Below are positions 1 through 7,315 of a stretch of DNA of 64,000 bases, one piece after another; position 1 is the first letter of the stretch, and every line of letters begins with the position of its first letter. The notes beneath the pieces were generated by a model. That model did not search any database. It worked only from the letters and a program-made list of their open reading frames with translations, and was not told where the DNA came from. The stretch is from contig DATIWF010000064.1 of assembly GCA_035519535.1 (NCBI GenBank), forward strand, positions 1 to 64,000, read 5' to 3'. Source of the stretch: DATEGZ01 sp035519535. Lineage in GTDB: Bacteria > Acidobacteriota > Vicinamibacteria > Vicinamibacterales > SCN-69-37. The translations under genes were made by a program, and so were the position numbers.

Positions 1-1476
1 CTCGACCTGACGACCAACCAGCTCAAACAGTGGACGGATACCGCCACGGGCAACGTCTCTCCGGTCGTGCTCCATCAGGGCAGCGGGCTGAAGGTCGCGT
101 TCATCTCGTACTACAAGGGCGAGAACGGCATCCACATCATCTCGGGGGACAAGCCGATCGCGGTCGTGGACTCGGCCGATTTCGGGTCGCCCGGCCCGAT
201 CGTGGACTTCCAGGCGCCGATCAGCCACACGCTGATGCGCGACAACATCCACAAGAAGGGCGCGCTCGAGGGCATGAGCCTCGCCGGGCGGCCGCCGGTC
301 GCCCTGGGCGTGTCGAGCAGCGGCAACTTCTACGGCAATACGCAGGTGACGTTCACCGACGTGCTGGGCGACAAGCAGATGAGCTTCTTCTTCCAGTCGG
401 TGTCGCAGTACCGCACGCTCGCGTTCACCTACCAGAACATCGAGAACCGCCTGCAGTACGCCATCCAGGGCTTCTCGCAGGACAACTTCTTCTACGGCCA
501 GAACGCGGCCTTCTACGACCCGTCCATCGCGCCGTACATCGACCGCGACCTCGCGCAGGCCGAACAGAGCCAGCGCGGCGGCACGGCGTTCCTCATCTAT
601 CCGTTCAACCGGTATCGCCGCGTCGAGCTGTTCACGGGGTACATCCACCTCTCCGAGCAGTATCTGGATTCGTCGCTGCAGGCGCTGGCCGATCAGTACC
701 AGACCGCGCTGTACGGCCAGCCGCTCTTCCGCAACGGGAACATGCTGCCCGTCGGCGTGTCGTTCATCCAGGAGACGACGGTCTTCCGCGATTACGGGCC
801 GGTGTCCGGGAGCACGTTCCGGCTCGCGTACAACGCGTCGCCGGGCTTCTCCGACTCCTGGCTGTCGCGCCAGACGCTCGATGGCGACGCCCGGTACTAC
901 GTCCGGCTGGCGGCGAACGGCACGCTGGCGCTGCGCGCGCGCGGCCTCAAGAGCTGGGGCAATAACCCCGACTTCCTGTACTTCGGCGGCAACTCCGAGA
1001 TGCGCGGCTACGATTACCTCCAGTTCGTCGGGCAGAAGGCGTTCTTCCTGAACGCCGAGTTGCGGTTCCCGATCGTCGAGGCCATGGCGACGCCGTTCGG
1101 GGTCGTGGGGGGCATGCGCGGCGTGTTCTTCGCCGACATGAGCGGCGCGGCGTTCGAGAACGTGCCGTTCACCTTCTGGACGAACAGCACGCAGACCTAC
1201 ACGCCGATCGTCGGCTACCAGCAGGTGGACGCGATCGGCAACCTGGCGCCGATCTACGGTCCGCCGGTCCAGATCTCGGGCCTGCGCCTCGTCGACGGCC
1301 GCGCGTCGTACGGCATCGGCCTCGAGACGTTCGTGCTGGGCTTCCCGATGCACTTCGACTGGGCGTGGAAGACGCTCTTCAACCGCGACTGGGAGGACGC
1401 GCTCTTCGCGGCCTACGGCGGCAGCCACGAATTCCGCAAGGTCCGGTTCGCGTTCTGGATCGGCTACGACTTCTAA
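1..1476 (+). CDS. Outer-membrane protein with TolB-like propeller end and C-terminal beta-barrel (5' partial)
   Basis: The reading frame is open from the first base, so the start lies outside the window; the first internal GTG (67) is not taken as the start. The first ~60 residues look like the last blades of a PD40/TolB-type propeller (short strands ending in GIHIISG). The remainder is rich in aromatic, alternating strands, contains the FGGNSEMRGYDYLQF segment typical of Bac_surface_Ag/BamA-like barrels, and ends in ...WIGYDF, the terminal Phe expected of an outer-membrane barrel. I infer a surface or periplasm-facing outer-membrane protein; substrate unknown. It is followed directly by a repeat array. 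Alternative: a peptidase-associated propeller fused to a barrel whose N-terminus is not visible. Confidence 0.75.
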   Translation, partial: LDLTTNQLKQWTDTATGNVSPVVLHQGSGLKVAFISYYKGENGIHIISGDKPIAVVDSADFGSPGPIVDFQAPISHTLMRDNIHKKGALEGMSLAGRPPVALGVSSSGNFYGNTQVTFTDVLGDKQMSFFFQSVSQYRTLAFTYQNIENRLQYAIQGFSQDNFFYGQNAAFYDPSIAPYIDRDLAQAEQSQRGGTAFLIYPFNRYRRVELFTGYIHLSEQYLDSSLQALADQYQTALYGQPLFRNGNMLPVGVSFIQETTVFRDYGPVSGSTFRLAYNASPGFSDSWLSRQTLDGDARYYVRLAANGTLALRARGLKSWGNNPDFLYFGGNSEMRGYDYLQFVGQKAFFLNAELRFPIVEAMATPFGVVGGMRGVFFADMSGAAFENVPFTFWTNSTQTYTPIVGYQQVDAIGNLAPIYGPPVQISGLRLVDGRASYGIGLETFVLGFPMHFDWAWKTLFNRDWEDALFAAYGGSHEFRKVRFAFWIGYDF

Positions 1477-1827
1477 TCGGGTGATTGGGGAGGGGTGATT
1501 GGGGATTGAATTGGGAGATTGTCGATTGGTGATTGAATGGGTGATTGGTGATTGAATGGGTGATTGGGTGATGGGATGGACGATTGAGCGAGGGCATTGG
1601 TGATTGAGCGAGGGCGTTGGTGATTGGGCGATCGCCCGATGCCATCGCCGATCGCCCGATGCCGTCGCCAATCGCCCGATGCCATCGCCAATCGCCCAAT
1701 GCCATCGCCAATCGCCCAATGCCATCGCCAATCGCCCAATTAGATCGCCAATCGCCCAATTCGATCGCCAATCACCAATCGCTCCTTGCCAATCACCAAT
1801 CACCAATCACCGATCCCCAATCATCTG
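1477..1827. repeat. Inverted pair of tandem word repeats (GATTG arm / CAATC arm), 20-bp period
   Basis: This 351-base gap contains no gene. The left half (to ~1625) is built from GATTG-containing words such as GGTGATTGAATGG. The right half is built from the complementary CAATC words. At the junction lies the perfect palindrome GGGCGATCGCCC (1626-1637). From 1638 to 1777 there are seven consecutive 20-bp units of the form GATGCCATCGCCAATCGCCC, with one to a few changes each. The whole could fold as one long imperfect hairpin in RNA or single-stranded DNA. Confidence 0.9.
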
Positions 1828-2307
1828 ATGACGGCCCGCCCTCGGTCAGCGTCCTTCACGGAGATGGTGCAGGTGGTGCTGCCGAACGATGCGAACCCGC
1901 TGGGGTTTCTGCTGGGCGGCACGGCGATGCACCTGATCGACATCGCCGGAGCGATTGCGGCTCACCGGCACACGCGCAGCCTGCTCGTCACGGCGGCCGT
2001 GGACGGGCTGCAGTTCCTGCATCCCATCAAGGTCGGCGACCTCATCATCCTCAAGGCCAGCGTGACGGCGGCGTTCGACACGTCGCTCGAAGTGGAGGTT
2101 GAAGTGTTCTCCGAGGGCACGCTGACGGGCGAGCGCAAGCTGACGAGCCGCGCGTTCCTGACGTTCGTCACGGTCGACAAGTCGGGCGGCCGCGTCCCGG
2201 TCCCGCCGCTCCTGCTCGAGACCGCGCGCGATCGTGAGGTCGCGCGCGAGGCCGCCGTGCGCCGCGAGGCGCGGCTCGAGGCCAAGCGGCGGTTTGCTCA
2301 GTCCTAG
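1828..2307 (+). CDS. Acyl-CoA thioesterase, hotdog fold (YciA/ACOT type)
   Basis: A 159-residue protein predicted to hydrolyse acyl-CoA thioesters in the cytosol. The N-terminal NPLGFLLGGTAMHLID segment followed by AGAIAAHRH matches the hotdog helix of the YciA/cytosolic acyl-CoA hydrolase family, including the Asp before the helix turn. The C-terminal ~40 residues form a charged, Arg/Glu/Ala-rich helix (EVAREAAVRREARLEAKRR). I chose ATG 1828 because anything upstream in frame is translated repeat (NHQSPIPNH); ATG 1864 is also possible. No Shine-Dalgarno is present, since the repeat array runs right up to the start. It converges with coaA with 17 bp between stops. Confidence 0.85.
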   Translation: MTARPRSASFTEMVQVVLPNDANPLGFLLGGTAMHLIDIAGAIAAHRHTRSLLVTAAVDGLQFLHPIKVGDLIILKASVTAAFDTSLEVEVEVFSEGTLTGERKLTSRAFLTFVTVDKSGGRVPVPPLLLETARDREVAREAAVRREARLEAKRRFAQS

Positions 2308-2324
2308 GTCCTCGGTCCTGCCCC

Positions 2325-3257
2325 TCAGATCCGCCGGAGCCGGACGCGCTCGATCGCGTGGTCGCGCCCCTTCTCGAGCACGAGGCGCGCGCGCTCGCGC
2401 GTCGGCTTGATGTTCTCGTGCAGGTTGACGCCGTTGATCGTGCGCCAGATCTCGCGTGCGGTCTCGACCGCCTGCCGGTCGTCGAGCGACGCGTAGCGGT
2501 GAAAGTACGACCGTGGGTCGCGGAAGACGGCCTCGCGCAGCATGAGGAACCTCGCGACGTACCACGCCTCGATGTGCGCTTCCTCCGCGTCGATGTAGAT
2601 CGAAAAATCGAAGAAGTCGGAGACGAAGAGCCGCGCCGGGCGGCCGGGCTGGCTCTCCCCCGTCTGCAGGACGTTGAGGCCCTCGACGATCACGATGTCG
2701 GGCCGGTCGACGACCTGGGACTCGTCGGGGACGATGTCGTAGGCCTGATGGGAGTACACCGGCGCGCGGACCGCGCCCTCGCCCGCCTTGACGTCCACCA
2801 TGAACTGCACGAGCGACCGCACGTCGTAGCTTTCGGGAAAGCCCTTGCGTGACATCAGGCCGCGCGCCTCGAGCACGCGGTTGGGCAGCAGGAAGCCGTC
2901 GGTCGTGATGAGGTCGACGCGCGGGTGCGCGGGCCACCGTGAGAGCAACGCCCGCAGGATGCGCGCGAACGTGCTCTTCCCGACCGCGACGCTGCCCGCC
3001 ACGCCAATCACGTACGGCGTCGGCGACGGCGGCCGCCCGAGAAACGTGTCGGCGGCCTTGTGCAGCGTTTGCGTCGCCGCGACGTGCAGGTTGAGCAGCC
3101 GCGACACCGGCAGGTAGATCGCCTCGACTTCGGCGAGCGAGACGCGCTCGTTGATGCCCTGGAGCTCCGCCAGATCGGCTTCGCCGAGCGTCAGCGGCGT
3201 GGCGGCACGCAGCCGCGCCCAGGCCGCCCGATCGAAGTCGAGGTAGGGAGACGCCAC
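2325..3257 (-). CDS. coaA: Pantothenate kinase, type I
   Basis: Phosphorylates pantothenate with ATP, the first and regulated step of coenzyme A synthesis, in the cytosol. The 310-residue length matches type I CoaA (E. coli about 316). The P-loop GVAGSVAVGKST sits near residue 100, followed by the family's DLITTDGFLLPN, SRKGFPESYD and VIVEGLNVLQ segments. The start is GTG at 3255-3257, with a GGAGGG Shine-Dalgarno about five bases upstream. It lies 25 bp downstream of the ferredoxin gene on the same strand, so the two are probably co-transcribed. CoA supply suits the many acyl-CoA enzymes in the window, but that link is only contextual. Confidence 0.96.
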   Translation of the reverse strand: MASPYLDFDRAAWARLRAATPLTLGEADLAELQGINERVSLAEVEAIYLPVSRLLNLHVAATQTLHKAADTFLGRPPSPTPYVIGVAGSVAVGKSTFARILRALLSRWPAHPRVDLITTDGFLLPNRVLEARGLMSRKGFPESYDVRSLVQFMVDVKAGEGAVRAPVYSHQAYDIVPDESQVVDRPDIVIVEGLNVLQTGESQPGRPARLFVSDFFDFSIYIDAEEAHIEAWYVARFLMLREAVFRDPRSYFHRYASLDDRQAVETAREIWRTINGVNLHENIKPTRERARLVLEKGRDHAIERVRLRRI

Positions 3258-3282
3258 CGCGCCCTCCGCCCGCGCCGGGCCC

Positions 3283-3543
3283 CTACTTCTTGAAGAAGGT
3301 CGCGTTCTGCTGGATGTAGTCCTTGAACTTGTCCGGAACCTCGTCGAGCGCGTAGATCGCCTCGACCGGACACGCCGGCACGCACGCCCCGCAGTCGATG
3401 CATTCGTCGGGATGAATGTTCAGCATCTTCGCCGACTCGAACGCCGGCTCGTCCTTGCGCGGATGGATGCAGTCCACCGGACACACGTCGACGCAGGCGG
3501 TGTCCTTGACGCCAATGCAGGGCTCGGTGATGACGTAGGCCAT
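3283..3543 (-). CDS. fdxA: 7Fe ferredoxin [3Fe-4S][4Fe-4S] (Thermus/FdxA type)
   Basis: An 86-residue electron carrier very close in pattern to the Thermus 7Fe ferredoxin: EPCIGVKDTACVDVCPVDCI, then HPDECIDCGACVPACPVEAIY, then a helical tail. In the first cluster motif the second Cys position is occupied by Val (C-I-G-V), which gives a [3Fe-4S] centre; the second motif CxxCxxC...CP gives [4Fe-4S]. The ATG at 3541-3543 is chosen because it has a strong GGAGGAG Shine-Dalgarno and matches the family N-terminus; longer in-frame extensions are not ferredoxin-like. The partner is unknown. A reductase for BoxB is a tempting role but is not shown by the sequence. Confidence 0.95.
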   Translation of the reverse strand: MAYVITEPCIGVKDTACVDVCPVDCIHPRKDEPAFESAKMLNIHPDECIDCGACVPACPVEAIYALDEVPDKFKDYIQQNATFFKK

Positions 3544-3563
3544 TACTCTCCTCCGAAGTCGGT

Positions 3564-3606
3564 GCCCGGGCGCACGTCCCCTCCCGGGCCCGACCCGACT
3601 CGGTCG
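3564..3606. promoter_or_regulatory. Two inverted repeats upstream of the sigma54 promoter (candidate activator site)
   Basis: GCCCGGG (3564-3570) pairs with CCCGGGC (3583-3589), and CGACC (3591-3595) with GGTCG (3602-3606). They sit just upstream of the -24 element, where an NtrC-type activator could bind, but also in the fdxA leader region. The dyads are visible; binding is inferred. Confidence 0.3.
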
Positions 3607-3609
3607 AAC

Positions 3610-3625
3610 TGGCATTGTACATGCA
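3610..3625 (+). promoter_or_regulatory. Candidate sigma54 (-24/-12) promoter
   Basis: TGGCATTGTACATGCA matches the consensus TGGCACG-N4-TTGCA at 9 of 12 defined positions, with GG (3611-3612) and GC (3623-3624) at exactly the required 10-base spacing. It lies about 45 bp before the first gene of an operon that itself encodes a sigma54-dependent regulator, which suggests autoregulation. Confidence 0.55.
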
Positions 3626-3667
3626 CAGCCGAGGCCTTCAGCAAGTCCCTGGAAGGTCGGAGGTAAG

Positions 3668-4909
3668 ATGCCAAGCATCATGGTCCGAGGCTCGTGGGGC
3701 ACGCTGGCCCTGGCGGTCGTCGTGCTTCTCGGCGCCTTCGCGGGCCCGGCCGCCGGCGATCCGCAGGAAACCCCGGCGCCCTCGTCCGCCCCCCGCGTGA
3801 CGGGCGGCGGCGAGGTCACGGCCGTCGCGGGCCCCGAGGACGATCAGGCGTTCTTCAACTACACCGACTACGAGCACAACGCTCTGCGCGTGCTGCGCGT
3901 GCGGCTGCTCGGCGAGTGGCGAATCTGGCAGCGCCTCTCGCTGCTCGGCGAGGCCCGCACGGAAAACGGCGACGGCGTGCAGATCCCGGCGCTCTACCTC
4001 CGGTGGCAGCCGTGGCGCGATCACAACTTCGACGTACAGATCGGGCGCATTCCGCCGGTGATCGGATCGTTCCCGCGCCGCGCCTACGGCCGTGACAACG
4101 TCGTCGTCGGATCGCCGCTGCCGTACCAGTATTTGATCTCGCTGCGACCGGATGCGCTGCCGGCCACGATCGATCAGCTCCTGCGCATGCGCGGCCGGGG
4201 ATGGCAGCCGAGCTACCCGATCGGCTCGCAAGCGCTCGGCCCGGGCATTCCGGTGGTCTCGTCGTTCCGCTGGGACACCGGCGCCGAGGCGAGCTGGCGC
4301 AATCAGTGGATGGAGCTCGCGGGCGCCGTGACGCTCGGCGCGCCCGCGACGCCGGTCGTACAGGATCCGAGCGACGGCCAGCAGTACTCCGGCCGGATTG
4401 CGATGCACGCGCCCGGCGGACTCACCGTGGGGCTGTCCGGCGCACGCGGCGGGTGGATCAATCGGTCCGTCCTGAACCTGGTGCCCGAGTCGCTCCGCGG
4501 TCGGCACAATCAGACGGTCGTCGGCGTCGATGCCGAGGCCGGAGTCGGACCGTGGCTCGTGCGCGCGGAGTGGCTCCACAGCAGCTTCGAGCTGCCGTTC
4601 GTCGGCGAGACGGTGCAGCCGGCCCCGCTCGTCGCCGACTCGGCATTCGTCGAGGGGCGCTATCGTTTTCATCCTCGCTGGCAGATCGCGGCGCGCGTCG
4701 ATCACCTGGGGTTCAGCACGCTCGTCGGGACGATCAACAACGGCGCACCGACGACCTGGGACGCCCCGGTGGAGCGGGTCGAGGGCATCCTCGGCTTTCG
4801 TGCGCGCCGCAACGTTGAGATCCGCGGCGGCTACCAGTACAACTGGCGGGACGGCGGGCGCGTCCATGAGCAGGGCTATCCCACGCTGATGGGCCTCTTC
4901 TGGTTTTGA
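3668..4909 (+). CDS. Outer-membrane beta-barrel (porin-like) protein
   Basis: A 413-residue secreted protein. It has an N-terminal signal (GTLALAVVVLLGAFAGPAAG), then amphipathic strands throughout, a VQIGRIPPVIGSFPRR segment reminiscent of porins and of carbohydrate- or phosphate-selective channels, and a C-terminus ...TLMGLFWF ending in Phe. A metal, oxyanion or solute channel is plausible, but the substrate cannot be read. The start ATG 3668 has CGGAGG four bases upstream. Its TGA shares the A of the next gene's ATG (TGATG at 4907-4911), so translation is coupled to the cupredoxin gene and, further down, to the sensor kinase and regulator. That implies the channel, the periplasmic copper-type protein and the two-component system work on one signal. 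Confidence 0.7.
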   Translation: MPSIMVRGSWGTLALAVVVLLGAFAGPAAGDPQETPAPSSAPRVTGGGEVTAVAGPEDDQAFFNYTDYEHNALRVLRVRLLGEWRIWQRLSLLGEARTENGDGVQIPALYLRWQPWRDHNFDVQIGRIPPVIGSFPRRAYGRDNVVVGSPLPYQYLISLRPDALPATIDQLLRMRGRGWQPSYPIGSQALGPGIPVVSSFRWDTGAEASWRNQWMELAGAVTLGAPATPVVQDPSDGQQYSGRIAMHAPGGLTVGLSGARGGWINRSVLNLVPESLRGRHNQTVVGVDAEAGVGPWLVRAEWLHSSFELPFVGETVQPAPLVADSAFVEGRYRFHPRWQIAARVDHLGFSTLVGTINNGAPTTWDAPVERVEGILGFRARRNVEIRGGYQYNWRDGGRVHEQGYPTLMGLFWF

Positions 4910-5574
4910 TGCGGCCGACCCTTCTTCACCTCGCGATCGCGGCCTCGAGCGCGGCGGCCCTCGCCGCCATGCCGCAGACGCCCGACACGGGCACGATCCG
5001 CGGGCGCGTTCAGATCGTCGCCGCGGCCCGGTCCACCGGGCGGCCCGCGATCGCCGATCTGGCTCCGCCGATGGTCGATCCCATCGACCGGCGCCGGTGC
5101 GTCGTGTATCTCGAGTCGGCGCCGCGCGAGGCGTTCGGCCAGCTCCAGCGCGCCCGGGTGCGCATGGACCAGCGCAACGAGCAGTTCGTGCCGCACCTGC
5201 TCGCGATCACCGTGGGGACGACGGTCGACTTCCCCAACAGCGACACGACGTTCCACAACGTCTTCTCGCTCGCGCGCGGGAACAGCTTCGACCTCGGCCG
5301 CTATCCGCCGGGCAAGACCGGCGGCCGCAAGTTCGACACCCCCGGCATCATTCCAATCTCGTGCGACATCCACTCGCACATGAGCGCCTACATCCTCGTG
5401 TTCAGCCATCCGTTCTTCGCGGTGACCGACGATGACGGCCGGTACACGATTCCCGCGGTGCCCCCCGGGTCGTACACCCTCATGGTCTGGAGCGAGCTGG
5501 GCCGGGCCGAACCCCGGAGAGTCACGGTCGCCGACGGCGAGACCGTGGACGCCGACTTCCGCGTTGCGCGGTGA
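4909..5574 (+). CDS. Periplasmic cupredoxin-like protein with carboxypeptidase-regulatory-like C-domain
   Basis: A 221-residue exported protein with a signal peptide over about residues 1-22. The central part is plastocyanin-like: VGTTVDFPNSDTTFHNVFS, then ISCDIHSHM. This gives a candidate type 1 copper set of His116, Cys152, His155 (or His157) and Met158. The last ~60 residues (VTDDDGRYTIPAVPPGSYTLMVWSE) form a small Ig-like carboxypeptidase-regulatory fold. Homologues are often labelled methylamine utilization protein, but nothing here shows that role. The start overlaps the upstream stop by one base, and the histidine kinase follows after four bases. Likely function: copper binding or electron transfer in the periplasm, possibly as ligand sensor for the kinase (inference). 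Confidence 0.75.
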   Translation: MRPTLLHLAIAASSAAALAAMPQTPDTGTIRGRVQIVAAARSTGRPAIADLAPPMVDPIDRRRCVVYLESAPREAFGQLQRARVRMDQRNEQFVPHLLAITVGTTVDFPNSDTTFHNVFSLARGNSFDLGRYPPGKTGGRKFDTPGIIPISCDIHSHMSAYILVFSHPFFAVTDDDGRYTIPAVPPGSYTLMVWSELGRAEPRRVTVADGETVDADFRVAR

Positions 5575-5578
5575 TGTC

Positions 5579-7315
5579 ATGAGCCTGATCTCCTCGCTCA
5601 CCAACCGGATTTTCCTCGCGAGCGCGCTGGTCGTGGTCATCGCGATCGGGATCGCGATCTACAGCGTCAACACCTCGGTCACCGATCAGGCCGAGAAGGA
5701 CCTGCGCGGCGGCCTCGCAGAGGCGGCGTCGCTGGTCGACCAGCTCAGCCGCCGCCAGTTCGCGGACTTTGCGGCCAAGGGGTCGCTCATCGCCGACCTG
5801 CCGAGGCTTGCCAACGCCGCCGCGGTGGACGATCCCGCCACGGTGCAGCCGATCGCCGAGGACTACCAGAAGAAGATCGTCGCGGACGTCTTCGTCGTGA
5901 CGACGAGCGGCGACCGCGTGCTCGCCAACGCGGGGCGGATCCGGCCCGACGCCGGCGACATCGCCGACATCGCGGCGGCGTGTCGCAAGAGCGCCGACGG
6001 CTCGTCGTTCCGCGTCGTGCCTGGCGGCGTACTGCACGCCGTCGCCTTCCCCCTCGATCCGATTCGGACGCTCATCGTGGGCTTCAGCCTCGACCGCGAG
6101 TTCGCCGCGGCGATCAAGGCGGTCACAGACAGCGACATCGTCCTCGTGGCCGACGGCCGCATCGTCGCGTCGACGCTCGACGCGGACCGGACCGCCGGCC
6201 TGCTGACGCCCCCGGCACCCACGGGTGAATTCGATCGCCTGCTGGGCAGCGAGCGCTACATCGGCAAGGTCCAGCCGCTCGGCCCCGCCGGCGGTCCGCA
6301 GGAGCCGGTCGCGCTCGTGCTGCGATCGCGGACGCAGCGTCTGAGCTTCCTGCCCGGCCTGCACCTGCAGATCCTCGTGACGGGCCTGGCGGCCGTGCTG
6401 CTCGCGACGCTGGTCGCCTACGCCATCGCCCGGACGGTCACGCGGCCCGTGCGTGCGCTCACGGCGACGATGCGCGAGATGGCGGCGACGGGCGACCTGG
6501 CGCGTCCGGTCCCGCCCGGCGGTCCCTGGGACGACGAGGACGCGCGCCTGCTGGCGACGACGTTCGGCCAGCTCACGGGCGCGCTCGCTCGGTTCCAGCG
6601 CGAGGCCGCGCAGCGCGAGCGGCTGTCGTCGCTCGGGCGGCTCTCGACCGTCGTCGCCCACGAGATTCGCAACCCGCTGATGATCATCAAGAGCGCCGTC
6701 CGGAACCTGCGCAAGCACCCGTCGCAGGACGTCGTTGCCGTCGCGGCCGACATCGACGAGGAGGTCCAGCGTCTCAACCACGTCGTGACCGACGTGCTCG
6801 ACTTCGCGCGGCCGATTCGGTTCGACCTGGCTCCGGCCGATCTCGTCGCGATCTGCCGAAATGCGGCGCAGGCCGCGCAAGCCGGGCCGGACGACGTGCC
6901 GGTCACGGTCGAGGCGGCGGAGCGTGAAGCGCCGGTCGTCACCGACGCCGAGCGCGTGCGGTCCGTGCTCGTAAACGTGCTGGCGAACGCGCAGCAGGCC
7001 GTGCGGTCGCAGCCGGCGGGCTCCTCGCGCAACGGCCCGGCGCCGATCCGCCTCCGGACGACGCGGCGACAGGCCGGCGGCTGGCGCGTCGAGGTGAGCG
7101 ATCGGGGGCCGGGAATCAAGTCGGAGGACCTGCCCCGCCTCTTTGAGCCATTTTTCACCACGCGGCGGACGGGGTCGGGATTGGGCCTGGCCATCGCGCG
7201 CAATATCATCGAAGGACTGGGGGGCGCGATCACCATCGACAGCCGCCCGAACGTCGGGACGACGGTCCGAATCGAGCTGCCGGATCGCGCTCCGGCCGCC
7301 AAGGAGTCAGTGTGA
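5579..7315 (+). CDS. Sensor histidine kinase with periplasmic sensor and HAMP
   Basis: A 578-residue membrane kinase. TM1 is at ~10-32, followed by a ~225-residue periplasmic sensor of the Cache type (VFVVTTSGDRVLAN, then a second lobe with IVLVADGRIVAST). TM2 is at ~262-284, HAMP at ~285-340, and HisKA carries the phosphoacceptor His361 in VVAHEIRNPL. The ATPase domain has an N-box (NVLANAQQAV), G1 (DRGPGI) and F/G2 boxes (FEPFFTT, GSGLGLAIA). The architecture resembles ZraS/HydH-type metal sensors, but the periplasmic domain is longer. I start it at ATG 5579, four bases after the cupredoxin stop. Its TGA overlaps the regulator's GTG (GTGA, 7312-7315). Confidence 0.95.
   Translation: MSLISSLTNRIFLASALVVVIAIGIAIYSVNTSVTDQAEKDLRGGLAEAASLVDQLSRRQFADFAAKGSLIADLPRLANAAAVDDPATVQPIAEDYQKKIVADVFVVTTSGDRVLANAGRIRPDAGDIADIAAACRKSADGSSFRVVPGGVLHAVAFPLDPIRTLIVGFSLDREFAAAIKAVTDSDIVLVADGRIVASTLDADRTAGLLTPPAPTGEFDRLLGSERYIGKVQPLGPAGGPQEPVALVLRSRTQRLSFLPGLHLQILVTGLAAVLLATLVAYAIARTVTRPVRALTATMREMAATGDLARPVPPGGPWDDEDARLLATTFGQLTGALARFQREAAQRERLSSLGRLSTVVAHEIRNPLMIIKSAVRNLRKHPSQDVVAVAADIDEEVQRLNHVVTDVLDFARPIRFDLAPADLVAICRNAAQAAQAGPDDVPVTVEAAEREAPVVTDAERVRSVLVNVLANAQQAVRSQPAGSSRNGPAPIRLRTTRRQAGGWRVEVSDRGPGIKSEDLPRLFEPFFTTRRTGSGLGLAIARNIIEGLGGAITIDSRPNVGTTVRIELPDRAPAAKESV

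Noticed and set aside
1379..2102. Several open frames on both strands across the first repeat array (peptides such as SPIAQCHRQSPNAI)
   Set aside because: They are translations of repeat words without any fold, and their ends are set by the neighbouring genes. The same kind of peptide appears at other arrays.
3283..3819. A 178-residue form of the ferredoxin
   Set aside because: The first ~90 residues are not ferredoxin-like and run into the opposite gene. The ATG at 3543 has the ribosome-binding site and family N-terminus.
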